The notes: generated by a model from the letters alone, not told the origin. A stretch of DNA of 64,000 nucleotides from Dichetophora obliterata (GCA_963920525.1 OY986436.1:80693630-80757629); one strand, 5' to 3'; numbered from the stretch's first letter, positions 43,695 to 55,133 are shown. Numbers and translations are program-made.

Positions 43695-44038
43695 ACTTGC
43701 CTCCCTTGCGTTTCCTCATTAATTTCCACACCAGACATTTCCAAACCATTAGGGGTTGCTCCATGATGACGATACCTGTTCGCTGCTATCGTATGCAATG
43801 AATCATTTGTTTCGGCTATCGCACTATTTCCAAAATGAAAACAATTCAAAAAAATTACGAGGAATGCGAAGGTAAATGAGGAGAATTTGGCGCGTGTAGC
43901 CCTAGAGGCTGTCGGGAGACCCGAAATTGATTTTCCGATTTTTCCGGGAAAAAATGCAGCAGGGAATGAAATAGTGTTCGAAACTGCGGAGGAATTTCTA
44001 GTCCGACTTTGACATTTAAGCACAGCGTTTTCCTCCAT
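43695..44038 (-). CDS. Probable first coding exon of a membrane or secreted protein
   Basis: A minus-strand frame from ATG at 44036-44038 reads MEENAVLKCQSRTRN.., has a hydrophobic stretch FSSFTFAFLVIFLNCFHFG at about residues 52-70 followed by NSAIAETND, and continues polar (RYRHHGATPNGLEMSG) to ..EINEETQGR. This layout suggests a type II signal anchor or a long internal signal peptide. Base composition is higher in GC than the neighbours, unlike the chance frames around it. At the end the coding strand reads GGGAG|GCAAGTG, which fits the strong consensus of GC-AG introns (donor at 43695-43700); without splicing the frame would run on to 43664. Upstream (44040-44260) is a moderately GC-rich stretch that could be 5' UTR and promoter. 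I do not recognise the gene; downstream exons were not found, perhaps because they are beyond the transposons to the left. Confidence 0.45.
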
Positions 44039-44535
44039 AATACTGTCGTTTTCTTTCGTTGTTATTTTTAGTTTTTACACTTCCCGCAATTAATCCACTT
44101 TATGTGCAATAAATTCACTTTTACGTTTGGTTTCAGTTTCTTATCAAAACCTTTTGGGGGCCAAGCAAAAAACCACCTTTCGTTGTCGTCTGTTCGCAAA
44201 TAACTCACACACTTCGCTGCTCCCCTTTTTCAATTTGACATTTTATTTCGGTCTTTTCGCTTAATTACTCAGGGTTGTAATGTTCTTATGTACAAAATAC
44301 ATTCTATCAAAGACCATGGCATAATAATAAGCTAGGCTCGATACGGAAATACTTTTCAAAGTACTCCAATGCTGCGTTTGTATTGATTATTTTTTGACAA
44401 TACCTACAATTCTGTCAAAATAAAGTCTAACAAAAACAGTTGAGTACACTATGGTTGTAATAGTTTCCGGTAGTAGTAATATAGTAGTTGTACTCTAGTA
44501 AATATCTATCCATACTACTACTATTATAAAGTAGA
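44039..44535. other. Possible promoter region, then spacer
   Basis: 44040-44280 is richer in C and G than its surroundings and lies just upstream of the minus-strand ATG. No TATA box or other fixed element is assigned. 44280-44535 shows no feature. Confidence 0.3.
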
Positions 44536-44897
44536 TAAAGCCCGGTTTCCATGTAATTAATATTTATCTAAGATCTTCTTATATCTCCCACAATCACATC
44601 TTCAGTGGGAAAGAAATAGAATGCGAGTACCTCTTTATGGGATTGATAAAGGAGCGTGCGAAACATATATACATTTTGCATTTTATAGCATGTGATATCC
44701 TCTACAATCTTATGTGATGCTAGGAGATCGTAGAAGATCATGAGAGATAAACTTTTTTAACTTTTGCTATAAAAGTCTATCACTTGCTTTAAATACGGCA
44801 GTCATTTATGTTTTTTGTTGTTGGACTGTTGTCATCACTGACAACTATTTTTATAGCATTCTAATAGAATAGAAAAAAAATCGAAGCTGTCAAAAAT

Positions 44898-45283
44898 ATG
44901 ACTAAAAAATATAAAGAACAAAAGAATCGTTCGCCAGGCACAATAAAAAGGATGCAAAGAGGTAAGTGCAACAATATTTACTAGTGAAAATGGCTTATTT
45001 TTTTTTATATCAGTTGCAGTAGTTGTGACACCCATCATGTGAAATAGTCTGGTACATATATGTATACAGCAACGCTTCGCCACAGACTCCGGAAAAAGCT
45101 GGCAAGGCCCCCATTAGCAAAGGGACGACACCAGCTAAGGCAGAAAAGGGCGCTGTAGCTGCTGATAGTTCGACAGCAACGCCGCCAGCAAACTTTCGGC
45201 CATCTGAAATTGGTTCTGTTGGTTGTTTGGTCATTGGCAATGAAACTAAGGATAGAAAAGAGGGCAAAGAGAATAGCAAATAA
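44898..45283 (+). CDS. Possible two-exon small gene, 99 aa
   Basis: Exon 1 (44898-44961) reads MTKKYKEQKNRSPGTIKRMQ.. and ends AGAG|GTAAGTGC, a near-perfect donor. A frame with protein-like composition continues at 45048-45283: after an acceptor at ..gaaatag (45046-45047) it reads ..NASPQTPEKAGKAPISKGTT.., ..KAEKGAVAADSSTATPP.., ..SEIGSVGCLVIGNETKD.. and ends KEGKENSK stop. Splicing these gives an uninterrupted 99-residue, K/A/S/P-rich frame, in phase. Against it: the acceptor has a poor pyrimidine tract, and the better acceptor (ttttttatatcag, 45013) leads to an early stop; the junction residues VWYIYVYS come from TA-repeat-like DNA. Could be a decayed or transposon-captured gene. Product not recognised. 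Confidence 0.35.
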
Positions 45284-45540
45284 AATAAATTGCAAGGTAA
45301 AACATTTCCCACAGAAAACATTTCACAGGCCTTGTTACGATTTTATTCATCAACATCGCTAATTTTTTGTTTCGCAAGTTTGTCGGCAACTACTTTTTGT
45401 CCGGCTTTTATTTTATTTATTTATGTTATTAGAAAAAAATTGTTAAAATTTTTTTTTTTATTAATTCAAAGTATTTTTTTATTTAAATTTAACAAAGTAA
45501 ACTTATTCAGTTTAGAAAATAATACATTATCAACCATATT
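45284..45540. other. Spacer after the small gene
   Basis: Contains taaaataaat directly after the stop (possible poly(A) signal) and then AT-rich non-coding sequence. Confidence 0.35.
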
Positions 45541-45760
45541 CTGAATAATTTTTCCCGGGGAATTGGAAAAGGACAATTTAATTTTAAAGATAGCAGATAA
45601 AGACATCACATTTTTTCAATTACACCCATGATTATTGACGGTTGATGGACAAATTTGCATTAAAAATTTACAAAATGTTCTTGAACTTTGTCTTAAAAAT
45701 GGAAACCCTCTTTTCCGATTCTTCAGCAAAAACTATTCAGAATCGGGCTGAATTTTTATG
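45541..45760. repeat. Foldback repeat, related to 50178-50300
   Basis: ctgaataatttttcccgggg at the left and an imperfect inverse ending ..actattcag at the right enclose gacggttgatggacaaattt, ..aaaatgttcttgaacttt.. and ..cttaaaaat... The enclosed text recurs at 50178-50300, where the right end is ttccccgggaaaaatcattc. Confidence 0.65.
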
Positions 45761-46552
45761 CCGAACAACTCTAATTAAAGCATTGTATTAAATATCGATG
45801 GTTAAGTGTACAAAAGTGATAAGTGCCCTATTGAAGAAAATGAGTTAATTGCATTTTACAAGCAATGAATTTAATATTAAACCTCTGTAAATTTATTGTA
45901 AATTTATAACCAATGAACAGTTAATACAAAGTTACAATTTGTATTTTGTTCTGAAGTAAATTGAAATTTTAGAACATTTCAAGAATAGCAACACCTCTAA
46001 TTTTTTTTTTGCGGATGATATGAATTTTGGCATCATAAATCTAAAGTTGAAAAATTTCAGGCCGTTCCCAATTGGTTTAGAAGTTATATGCCTCCAAAGT
46101 TAGAAAAATGGCCTACAAATCTTGCTGTTTTTTTTTCAGTGTTCCAACAAAACTATGCTTTATGATATCAAAAAACAGGTAATTCAAGTGCCTATTCAAC
46201 GAGGCATCAAACATAAAAATCCATGCATAACTTTTTAAGATATAACTCTTTTTATATTCAAAATTTGTCTGAAAAACTAGAGTTTTTACTTTTGTGCGCT
46301 TAGCAATCGATATAGATGCTTGTTTTATAAACACACATATGAGTACAGGAAAAATCATTGGAGATAAATGTATCAGCAATTTCATTGTCCATTCGAATAT
46401 TTCTTAATAATTGTTGCACTTGCACCTGCTGCCTCCATGCAAGTGCTCTCCGGATAGCGTTTCTGAAACTGTTTTATCAGCTTTATCCCATGTTATCAAA
46501 AGCGAATTCCATAGAGTTGATTTCTCAAAGTTCTCCAGTTGTGTAGTACATT
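45761..46552. other. Spacer
   Basis: No gene or paired repeats supported. Confidence 0.4.
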
Positions 46553-46966
46553 GTGGGGACGGATGAAAAGTTAAATTTTTCTTGTGCCTGGTGCCCTTTT
46601 CTGTAACTGTGAGTTTTAAAGTGTACACGAGCTGTCACAAAAACTCACTGCTTTTAAGTCGGTGAGTTCAGTCAGAAAAAGTGTACACTTTAAAACTCAC
46701 AGTTAGAGAATAAGGTCCCAGGACTCGGAACTTCTTTAATACAAAATATCAAATCCTTTGTGGGGACGGATGAAAAGTTAAATTTTTCTTGTGCCTGGGG
46801 CCCTTTTCTGTAACTGTGATTTTTAAAGTGTACACGAGCTGTCACAAAAACTCACTGCTTTTAAGTCGGTGAGTTCAGTCAGAAAAAGTGTACACTTTAA
46901 AACTCACAGTTAGAGAATAAGGTCCCAGGACTCGGAACTTCTTTAATACAAAATATCAAATCCAAA
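46553..46966. repeat. Tandem duplication of a 207-bp unit, each with a MITE-like hairpin
   Basis: Unit 1 46553-46759 and unit 2 46760-46966 are nearly identical (differences such as ggtgcc/ggggcc and gtgag/gtgat). Each contains a perfect inverted pair aactgtgagttttaaagtgt/acactttaaaactcacagtt around a 60-bp loop. Confidence 0.9.
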
Positions 46967-47240
46967 ATTTTAATATATGTTTGATATATGTCAAAGTTGC
47001 TATAAAATAAACCACATATATGCATCTCGAGCTTATAGCAAAAAAATTTGTGATATGGGATACTAGAAGCTCACATGGAAATGCGGCTTAAAAGAGCGAT
47101 TTTTATATATAAAGAGATTAATTTCATTTAATTTAATTAATTTCTTCTCCTTAATCCAAATTAATTTTTATATTTTTTGTTATTTAAAATATCATGTATG
47201 TATGTCAGTTGATCCACAAACATGTATGTACTTTTATCAA

Positions 47241-47510
47241 TCTATACTATTATATAAAAGGACACTCAAGAAATATGATCCAGAATAAGCTCGGTAACTG
47301 CTGGACCGACTTTGATAATTCTTTTTTTATTCGATTCCAAGGTTTTCGAAAAATCTATGTTTTAACTAATACAAAAGCACACATTTTATTTGATGCTTGC
47401 ATTGAACAAGCAGCACAATGCAACAGCAAACAAAGCTCTTTGTCGCGAGAGCTTCTCTCGATACAACACGGCAGCAGTGTTGCCAGATTTTGGGAGAGAT
47501 AATTCCCATT
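47241..47510 (+). mobile_element. Helitron 5' end, second copy
   Basis: TCTATACTATTATATAAAAG follows an A at 47240, then text with gctggaccgactttgataat as often seen behind insect Helitron starts. No CTRR terminus with hairpin was identified, so the right limit is a guess. Confidence 0.55.
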
Positions 47511-49297
47511 CTGCTCATGCATTTTAATAAGTTCTTCCCGTTCTTACATTAACATTTTTCCGATTTACCTCTTTTTTAAAGTTCAGTATTTTTTTTAAAA
47601 TATAAACCATAACAATACAAACCTTACTAATGTAATTTGAAATTTGCCTTAAAAACATATATCACATTTATTACTTGTACATATGACATGGGTGTAACTG
47701 CAAAAACTTTCTTTCGATTTCTTATCCTATGCAGTTTTAATTTTTCATATGTATTTTGGTGTATAAAATACTATTGACAGTACGGTTGTCTAGCCGCTTT
47801 CTTATACCAGTTTTATTTAAATTTATGGCAAAAAAGCTCTTTCAGCAATGCACTAAGCAGAAGAGAAAAATTAACAATATAAATTTTTTAATTTTTGGGA
47901 ATATCTCACTTTTATCTCTAAATTTTATTAAGTTCATGTATTAAATTTTATATTTAAGAACTACAAGCCCGGGAAGATATCTACCCCAGGAATACTTTGA
48001 ACTAAGTTTCTTAGTTAGTCAGTGACATTATCGACTGACGACCTATACCATAATTAAGTTAAACGTTCTAACAATAGGGCGACGTCGCGAGACCCTTTAG
48101 CTTCTTAATATCTAATATCTTAAGGGGGGTATAATATCTACCCCAGTTCGTAGTTCCCATTAGTGTTTTGAGCAGGTAAGTTATTTTTATCTTTCTTGCA
48201 AACATAAATTTAATGCACGTATTATAACCTTATTTTACAATAAAACATTAGATATATAATTTTTGGCGTTGATTTTCATATATGTATAAAGTATTCATTC
48301 ACTGGGATTGTATATCTTGGTGTTGAATAGACACAAAGGCTATTATGGCACCTTTGAATAAGTTAAGTTATTACTTTACTTTTGAATATTTTTTTAATAA
48401 GTATGAAGTTTCTATTTTTTACTTTTTACATAACAGTAACCTAAATTATCTTGAACACCAATATTAATTGACCTTTCAGTTTAGAAGATTCCATTTTTTT
48501 AAATTTTCAGATTCTCAAATAAATAGACTTTTTTAGCAAAACATCATGTTGATATTTTTTTCTTAAAGCCTTATGTGTTCTCTTCAAAATCCCGGTTTGA
48601 ACGTTTTTTAGTACCTTTAGCTATTTAAATCGATTTTTCACCAACTAAGCCCTGCCTTGTTTCATTGATCTTTTTTTTTTAAAAAAAACCTTGACGTAAT
48701 CGAATTTGCTTTTTACCATTCTCTTTGGCGTGAAAAAATAAAAAATTCAAGCATTTAAGAGTCAGATTACTGCATTCAGAATGATTTTTCGAAGAAAAAA
48801 CCCGTGGGGTAAATATTTATCCCATCTTATAGCTTACAGGCAAAAAATATGAGTTTGTATTTCTAGGGTTAAAACATGATGCCAAAAATTTTGTACATCT
48901 TGTGTAAGTATATTGTACAAATCAATATTGCTTAGTGATCTATATATTTAGTTGATATAAATTCAGATTTTTTAAATATATAAGAACACAACGGAATTAA
49001 TGAAGGATACGTTTTGTTTTCAAAACGATAGGATCCACAAATGCGAAAAGTCTAAATGCTCCGCTTTCGTCCCAGAAATTAAATATTCTCAAAGTACTCA
49101 GTTTTGTTTATCCATTTTCATACTTTACCAAGCAAATATATCAAAAGACGCTAAACAGAGAACAAATTACGTTTGAGTTTACAGCTGGTGACGATCCAAA
49201 AGAATATTAATTAAATAGACAGTCTAATTAAAGTAGTTATAAAATTTAAATAAAACTCAAGATGTTTCAGATAATTTCAAAATGTATTTAAATACAA
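47511..49297. other. AT-rich spacer with a small repeated motif
   Basis: gaagatatctaccccag near 47974, ataatatctaccccag near 48130 and an inverse-like ggggtaaatatttatccca near 48805 share a word and may be relics of one element. No gene is supported. Confidence 0.4.
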
Positions 49298-49299
49298 TA

Positions 49300-49730
49300 A
49301 TGGTATTCCCTTAAAAATTAAAATTTCTTATTTCGTAAACATGTAAACTTCAGAGCTCTTATTAAGGGAATGCACTCTTTGTCATTCTGTTTAATTTTCC
49401 GCGCATATGTCAATAACAGCTGATTTTATAAATTGAACAACATAAAATTTAAACATTTATGATGCCTAAGCAAAGTGAAAATAAAAAATTAATTAAATAT
49501 TTAAAACAATCTGAATTTTAGCAGTTATTAATTGAGCATATAATAGAGTCGTTTCAAGTTTGACAGCTGATAGTTTAAGCAAACATGTTTACATAATTTA
49601 CGCATAGAAATTGTAGCTTAAACCTTGTAAAAAATGTCCCATACAAAATTGGCTTAAAAATTCCACAATAGCTTAAAGTTAAGCAGTTTAAGAGGTTTAA
49701 GCAGTTTAAGAATCGTTAAGGGAATACCAT
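49300..49730. mobile_element. 431-bp MITE with GGTATTCCCTTAA ends
   Basis: ATGGTATTCCCTTAA at the left and TTAAGGGAATACCAT at the right are exact inverses, flanked by TA (49298-49299, 49731-49732). An extra internal copy of ttaagggaat is at 49363. Non-coding. Confidence 0.75.
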
Positions 49731-49851
49731 TAATATGTTCACAGGCTGTGTGTCAATCGGAAACTTTTCAGTCGAATGATCAAATTTTGACAGTTGGTAG
49801 AGCAATTTTTGGCATTTGTGAGGTGAATATAAATAAATATAAATAATGCAT

Positions 49852-50136
49852 TGAACACATTGACGACGACAGCAACAGTGCGTCAAATGTCAAATTATTT
49901 TTACATGCTTTTCTTATGGAGGTGAATGTGGTGAAAATGTTGCAACGACAATGGGTGATTGCAACAAAGTCGCTGTCGTCGGTTTAGAATTTTTTCTAAT
50001 TTGACGTGCGACAACAGAGCAATATAAGTGTTTGTGTATACGTGAATGAAACAATCTAATGACACTTCCAGATTGTTGTTTCTTTCTTCATGTTGTTTCG
50101 CACTGTTGCAGTCGTCGTCAATGTGTTCAGTACAAT
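49852..50136. repeat. Foldback with tgaacacattgacgacgaca arms
   Basis: About 34 bp at 49851-49884 pairs with 50099-50136 (tgttgcagtcgtcgtcaatg..). The left part is also directly repeated at 50431-50528, so copies of the same family lie close together. Non-coding. Confidence 0.75.
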
Positions 50137-50177
50137 ATGTACTGTACATATATAAGTACACATATATTTCACTCACG

Positions 50178-50300
50178 AATATTGATGGTTGATGAACAAA
50201 TTTGCATTATAAATTTCCCAAAATGTTCTTGAACTTTATCTTAAAAATTAAAACTCCCTTTTCAGGTTCCCCGGGAAAAATCATTCAGAATTGGGCTGCA
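50178..50300. repeat. Partial copy of the 45541-45760 repeat
   Basis: gatggttgatgaacaaattt, ..aaaatgttcttgaactttat.. and ..ttccccgggaaaaatcattc match the earlier copy. Confidence 0.7.
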
Positions 50301-50430
50301 TACCCTTCGTGGTACAAACAAACAACGTGTGATATGGGCAAATCAAAATTGAAAGCAACTTCACAACATGCTGCCATGCAGTCTTGCCAGAAAAAGGAAT
50401 GATCGTCACGAAGTCAACAAATTATTACCT

Positions 50431-50528
50431 TGAACACATTGACGACGACAGCAACAGTGCGTCAAATGTCAAATTATTTTTACATGCTTTTCTTATGGAG
50501 GTGAAAGTGGTGAAAATGTTGCAACGAT
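50431..50528. repeat. Direct copy of 49853-49952
   Basis: tgaacacattgacgacgaca through gtggtgaaaatgttgcaacg is the same in both places apart from one or two bases. The P-like element is inserted directly behind it. Confidence 0.85.
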
Positions 50529-50536
50529 GATCAGTT

Positions 50537-51472
50537 CATGGCAGAATAACCAGGTAGGGTAAAGAGATTCACCACACCGACAGCTAATGTCAAAATTAAT
50601 TTTAGCGATGCCACTTTTCAGTATTGTTGATTATTGTGAGAGAAGTGCTTTGAGGGGAATTTGTACGAGGGTAAATGGGATAAAGTAAGAAAAAAAAATG
50701 TATATTTAATGAAACAAATAAGTTTTTATGTGATTTTAAAGTTTTATTTTCGCTAAATTATTATTGCCCATTATTTTTTGTTTATTTTTTTTAATTCTTA
50801 ATTTCAATATATATATATAAAACACAAAAGCGTGACTGTTTGAAACAATGAAATCATAGCGAATGGCCCAATCTACCTTATTACATTAGCCAATTCTAGG
50901 ACGCTGCTTCAAATTTTGCTTAAAAATAAAAACTTGTACTTCCCCGTTTTCCAGTTTAGTACAAAGAATAATATTTAACAGATTCCGATCTCAGTGCGCA
51001 TAAATGTGCAGCCTACATCACATGTGAAAATACATGCACACAAAAAAACACATACACAACAAACGAAACTAAGCAAACAAATCTAATTGGCTTATTATAA
51101 AACAAACGAAATACAAAGAAACAGTCAAACTGCAGTAAAAACACATAAAGCAACACCTGTTTATGGAACTTTAAAAACCACGTTCATCAAACATGTCATT
51201 GGGCTACTTAAAACAACCAGACTTTTGGTTTGTAGAGCTTTCATGTAAAACAACAACATTAGTATATAAAAACAGGTTGATAAAGTGTGGTATTAATACT
51301 ACGCGGTTTTTTGGCCACACTGAAAACCACGCAACTCTGAATACCCTTAATGATTCAATCATGGATTTTTCTTTGAAAATACGGCAGCACTGTATTTTGT
51401 GATTTTGACATGATTTTGACATTAGCTGTCGGTGTGGTGAATCTCTTTACCCTACCTGGTTATTCTGCCATG
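50537..51472. mobile_element. 936-bp P-element-like MITE with 8-bp duplication
   Basis: The ends are perfect inverses over 60 bp or more: CATGGCAGAATAACCAGGTA... and ...TACCTGGTTATTCTGCCATG. They are flanked by a perfect 8-bp direct repeat GATCAGTT (50529-50536, 51473-51480). CATG ends, an AATAAC word at the same distance and an 8-bp duplication agree with the Drosophila P element. No transposase is encoded, so it is non-autonomous. Confidence 0.7.
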
Positions 51473-51483
51473 GATCAGTTTGC

Positions 51484-52444
51484 TAGCTTACAAGCAAACG
51501 GCACGAAGTTTCAAGTAAAGGAAAACTTGATGCCTTTGGCAAAAAGCTTGAAAAGCTTGAAATTGAAGGCAAGCATCCAATTGAAGTAAGTATCCAATTG
51601 AAGCAAGTATCCCAAAAATTCAATGAGCTTGTTTAGAGAGAGCTTAAGCGTAATAGGACTTTAAGGGATTCTGTGAACTACGTGGTTGGAAGTTTTAGGG
51701 GTAAATGATTTCGAAAATGACGTCAAACTTTAAAATTTAAGATGGCGGATAGAGTTGCCACCTAGATTTTTTTTATTTTTGCGAATTCTTGTAATTTTGA
51801 AATTCTGACAACATATTTGATTTCTAATATAATGTCACCGTTTTAAATTTAAGATGGAGGTAAGGGTTGACACCTAAATTTTACCACAGTATTGCCACCT
51901 AATAAAAAGTATTTTTAAGAGCTTTAAACATCATTTATCAGTGTTAAGGGGTCGCTGATTTCGAATCTGAAGTCAGAATGTTAAAATTCAATATGGTGGA
52001 TAGTGTTGCCATCTTAATTTTTTGTAGTTTTATGAATTCGGGGCTGGCAAAAAAAATTGTACACCAAAAATGGGACGCTGAATCCGAATCCGTTGTCAGA
52101 ATTTCCAAATTATAAAATTTTGAAATAATAGGGCTGCCACCTAATAATATGTCTTTTTAAGAGTTTTAAACGTCATTAAAAGTGTAAAAGGTTCGCTGAT
52201 TTCGAATCTAAAGTCAAAATTTTAAAATTCAGGATGGGGATAGGGTTGACACCTTAATTTTTTTTATTTTTATGAATTCGGGGCTGGCAAAAAAAATGGT
52301 ACACCAAAAATGGGTCACTGATTCTGAATCCGTTGTCAGAATTTCAAAATTATAAAATTTTTAAATAATAGGGTTACCACCTAATAATGTGTCTTTTCAT
52401 ATGTCCTTTACTTGAAACTTCGTCCCGTTCGCTTGTAAGCTTGC
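51484..52444. mobile_element. TIR element containing tandem repeats
   Basis: tagcttacaagcaaacggca followed by cgaagtttcaagtaaagga at 51484-51522 is inverted at about 52404-52444 with three mismatches. Between the ends lie diverged 240-bp tandem units. Target duplication not identified. Confidence 0.65.
51920..52395. repeat. Tandem repeat, 240-bp period
   Basis: gaattcggggctggcaaaaa occurs at 52034 and 52274, with cgctgatttcgaatc and ccacctaataat blocks at the same spacing. A more diverged upstream unit starts near 51690. Confidence 0.85.
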
Positions 52445-53480
52445 ATACTTGCAAGTCGCAAGTTGTCGTTGGCTTATTTATATTCAACTACAAGCTATAC
52501 TTGATTCAAAATTATCAAGCTCAAGCTAGCTTGAACTTGTATTTCAAGCAAGTACTTGAAATAGACTTCAAGTAGGCTTGTGCAGTTCTCTGGTTGCTAC
52601 TATAAAAAGGGTCCGTGTTCCCGCCCAAAAGGAGGGGAAGCGGGATTTTTTTTCAACACCATTATAATCTTAGTAAAAAAATGCTTCCTTGTACTTAAAA
52701 ACATTTTAAAATCCAGCTATTTCATTATACTAGATTTAATCCTATTTTTTAACGCCAGTTGAAATTAACGGGTTTAAATATGGGCTCACAATATTTCCTT
52801 TTCATATTGCAAAAAAATTCTTATCAAGATAGTACTTTTTGCTATTTAAAACATACTCTTTAAAGAGTACGTTTTTACTTTTCTCCGAAGCAACCCTGCA
52901 TCAGTCAAGCAACGAATTCTACACACGTTCCACAATCAAACGTGACAACAACGTTTTGTAGTGAACCATAATAGCTCGAAACTGTTGTGTCTTCTTGAGT
53001 GTTGTGTCTACTCGTAAGAAGACACAGCAGTTTGTTGCTGTGAACCGTAATAAGCCTATTAATCTTTTTAGTTTTAAATTTGCACCATTATTGCTGTCTC
53101 CATGATCTGTATCCCAAAACCAGAATGTACCCAACCTGCCATCTAGAAAGCGAACGGCAATTGTACTAGAGAATAAGCTTAATATAAACAGAGGGTTGTA
53201 AGCTTTTCTTAATATCACAAGCTTGTTAAAATGAGAAATCACAATAGAATCTTAATCGTATTTGAGAAACGCTTGATATTTATAACTGATTTTCAAGTAT
53301 GCTTAATAAACACTAATATATAGCAACACAATATGAAATATTACTGAGGAAAATGTTATTAATGAAACAAAATCTCTTGCCATGTTTTTTCTGTCAAATA
53401 AAATATATTGTTTTTATTTCGCGTTCAGTGTAAGTTATAAATTTTTTTAAAAAATATATTACATTTATATTTTCGGTTAG
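52445..53480. other. Spacer with a small compound repeat
   Basis: At 52960-53065 gtgaaccRtaata is directly repeated while actgttgtgtcttctt and aagaagacacagcagt are inverted, giving a hairpin of about 100 bp. Otherwise no gene is supported. Confidence 0.45.
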
Positions 53481-55133
53481 TATGCCAAATAAGTTTAAAA
53501 AAGTTATAGAAAACAATCAGAAGAAGTTGTTGAGCTTCTTTTAAACAAATGAAAAAAAGAATGTGGGATTGTGAAAGATTCAAAAAGTGAAATTGGGGAA
53601 GATTCCAGCGCTGATGCTCTTGATATTTTATTTAAAGAAAATAACAATTACTGTGATATTATAGACTCAAGTACGGCAGAAAGTGACGACTTAAATGATG
53701 AAATAATTGAGCAATACAATATCAGAGATGAGTTGGCTAAATGGAGTGTTAAATTTTCAATTTGTCATTGTGCCTTAAATGAGCTATTGACAGTTTTAAG
53801 AAAACTAGAACATAATTTACCAAAAGACGATAGAACACTAAAAAAAAAAACACCTAGAGATCCACAAATTGTTCAAATTAAAGGTGGTAAATATGTGCAC
53901 TATGGACTGAAAGATTGCATGACAGATTTCTTATTTTCCTTATTTCTAATTTCTTATGTTGTTGAACTAAATATAAATATTGACGAATTAATAATAGGAA
54001 AAAGCTCATTTGCCATGGCCCATACTAGTGAATGTAAATCGTGCAAAGTCAGTGCATACTGTGGAAATTTATACTGGCAACTGTAAACCTCAAGACATCA
54101 ATGAGTTTTTAACACCATTTGTTGAAGAGCTGAATGAAGTTATTGAGAGTTTTAGTTTTAACAGCAAAACATATAAAGTGAGTTGCCGATCATTTGTGAT
54201 GCGCCCGCAAGATCCCTAGTTATGGGCATAAAAGGACATACCGGCTACAAATGCTGCCACAAGTGTACCCAAAATCGCGAGTATGTAAACGGGCGCATGG
54301 TATTCAAGCTCGAAAATAATACGTTGCGAACTAATGAAAGTTTTAGAGCGCGTCAGGATGCAAATCACCATAAAGCAAAAACCCAATGGGTGTAGAAAGG
54401 TGTTGTGCAATCTTTTCCTTTTGACTACATGCACGTAGTATGTCTTGGGGTCGTTAAAACGTTGATGACAGCATGAATTAAAAAAAGCATGGTCCGTTTT
54501 CATTGCAACCAGCACAAATCAAATTAATGGATGAATAGCTCTTGCATCTTGTACGACAAACGCCACGTGAGTTTTGTAGAAGGCCACAGAATTTCGTCAG
54601 TTTTTCCTTTACACTGGACCTTTCATATTAAATAATATTTTGAATGAAAAACTTTATACTCATTTGTTACTACTCAGTTTGGCGTTACGCATTCTTTTAG
54701 ATGAAAAAAAAAATGTAAAACGCATCATGAATGCGCTAATGAAATGTTAAAAAATTTTGTTATGAATTTTACTGTCCACTACGACGAAACTATATCAACA
54801 TACAATTTCCATTGTCTAACTCACCTAGCAAGTGACGCATTATTATACGGCTCTTTGGAGGGTTTTAGCGCCTTCAAGTTTGAAAACAAATTGAGACACC
54901 TAAAGAAACTTGTTAAGAAAAAAATAACGTGCCCGCACAGTTATATAATCGAATGTTTTGAGCAAAGCTTGAGCCATTCACATTCACATGAAGTTGGGAA
55001 ATCAAAAAGAAAAAAAAAAACACTTTTGTTAAGAATGAAAATATTTATTTGTCAATCTCTTCACCAAATAATTTTTATACCGTTGGGAAAGATATTTTCG
55101 AAGTTTCGTCAATCGATTGTCAAGCAGGTGTAG
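53481..55133 (+). pseudogene. CACTA/EnSpm-like transposase, frameshifted remnant
   Basis: Three plus-strand frames together follow one protein plan known from many arthropod genomes. Frame 1 (to about 54015): ..RDELAKWSVKFSICHCALNE, ..LPKDDRTLKKKTPRDP, KGGKYVHYGLKD, then ELNINIDELIIGKSS. Frame 2 (about 54010-54180): PILVNVNRAKSVHTVEIYTG then NCKPQDINEFLTPFVEELNE. Frame 3 (about 54183-54395): PIICDAPARSLVMGIKGHTG then YKCCHKC, a DxPA...GHxGYxxCxxC zinc-binding block. After a stop FPFDYMHVVCLGVVKTLM follows, and 54744-55133 holds NFHCLTHLASDALLYG and FENKLRHLKKLVKKK. The CDAPA...GY..C..C, DYMH..LGV and N.HCL.HL blocks are what I associate with animal CACTA-like transposases. Frame changes and several stops make it non-functional. 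No terminal repeats were found. Confidence 0.65.

Larger units (their letters stand above)
44536..47092. repeat. Widely spaced inverted ends, candidate 2.5-kb element
   Basis: aaagcccggtttccatgtaa at 44536 and its imperfect inverse ttacatggaaatgcggctta-like text ending near 47092 also share an inner word (ttttgctataa.., near 44762 and 47015). They could be the ends of one TIR element containing the two-exon frame below, or two separate relics. Target duplication not clear. Confidence 0.35.

Noticed and set aside
45010..45321. Minus-strand 103-codon frame with hydrophobic start
   Set aside because: Antisense of the plus-strand A/K/P-rich frame, whose composition is more protein-like.
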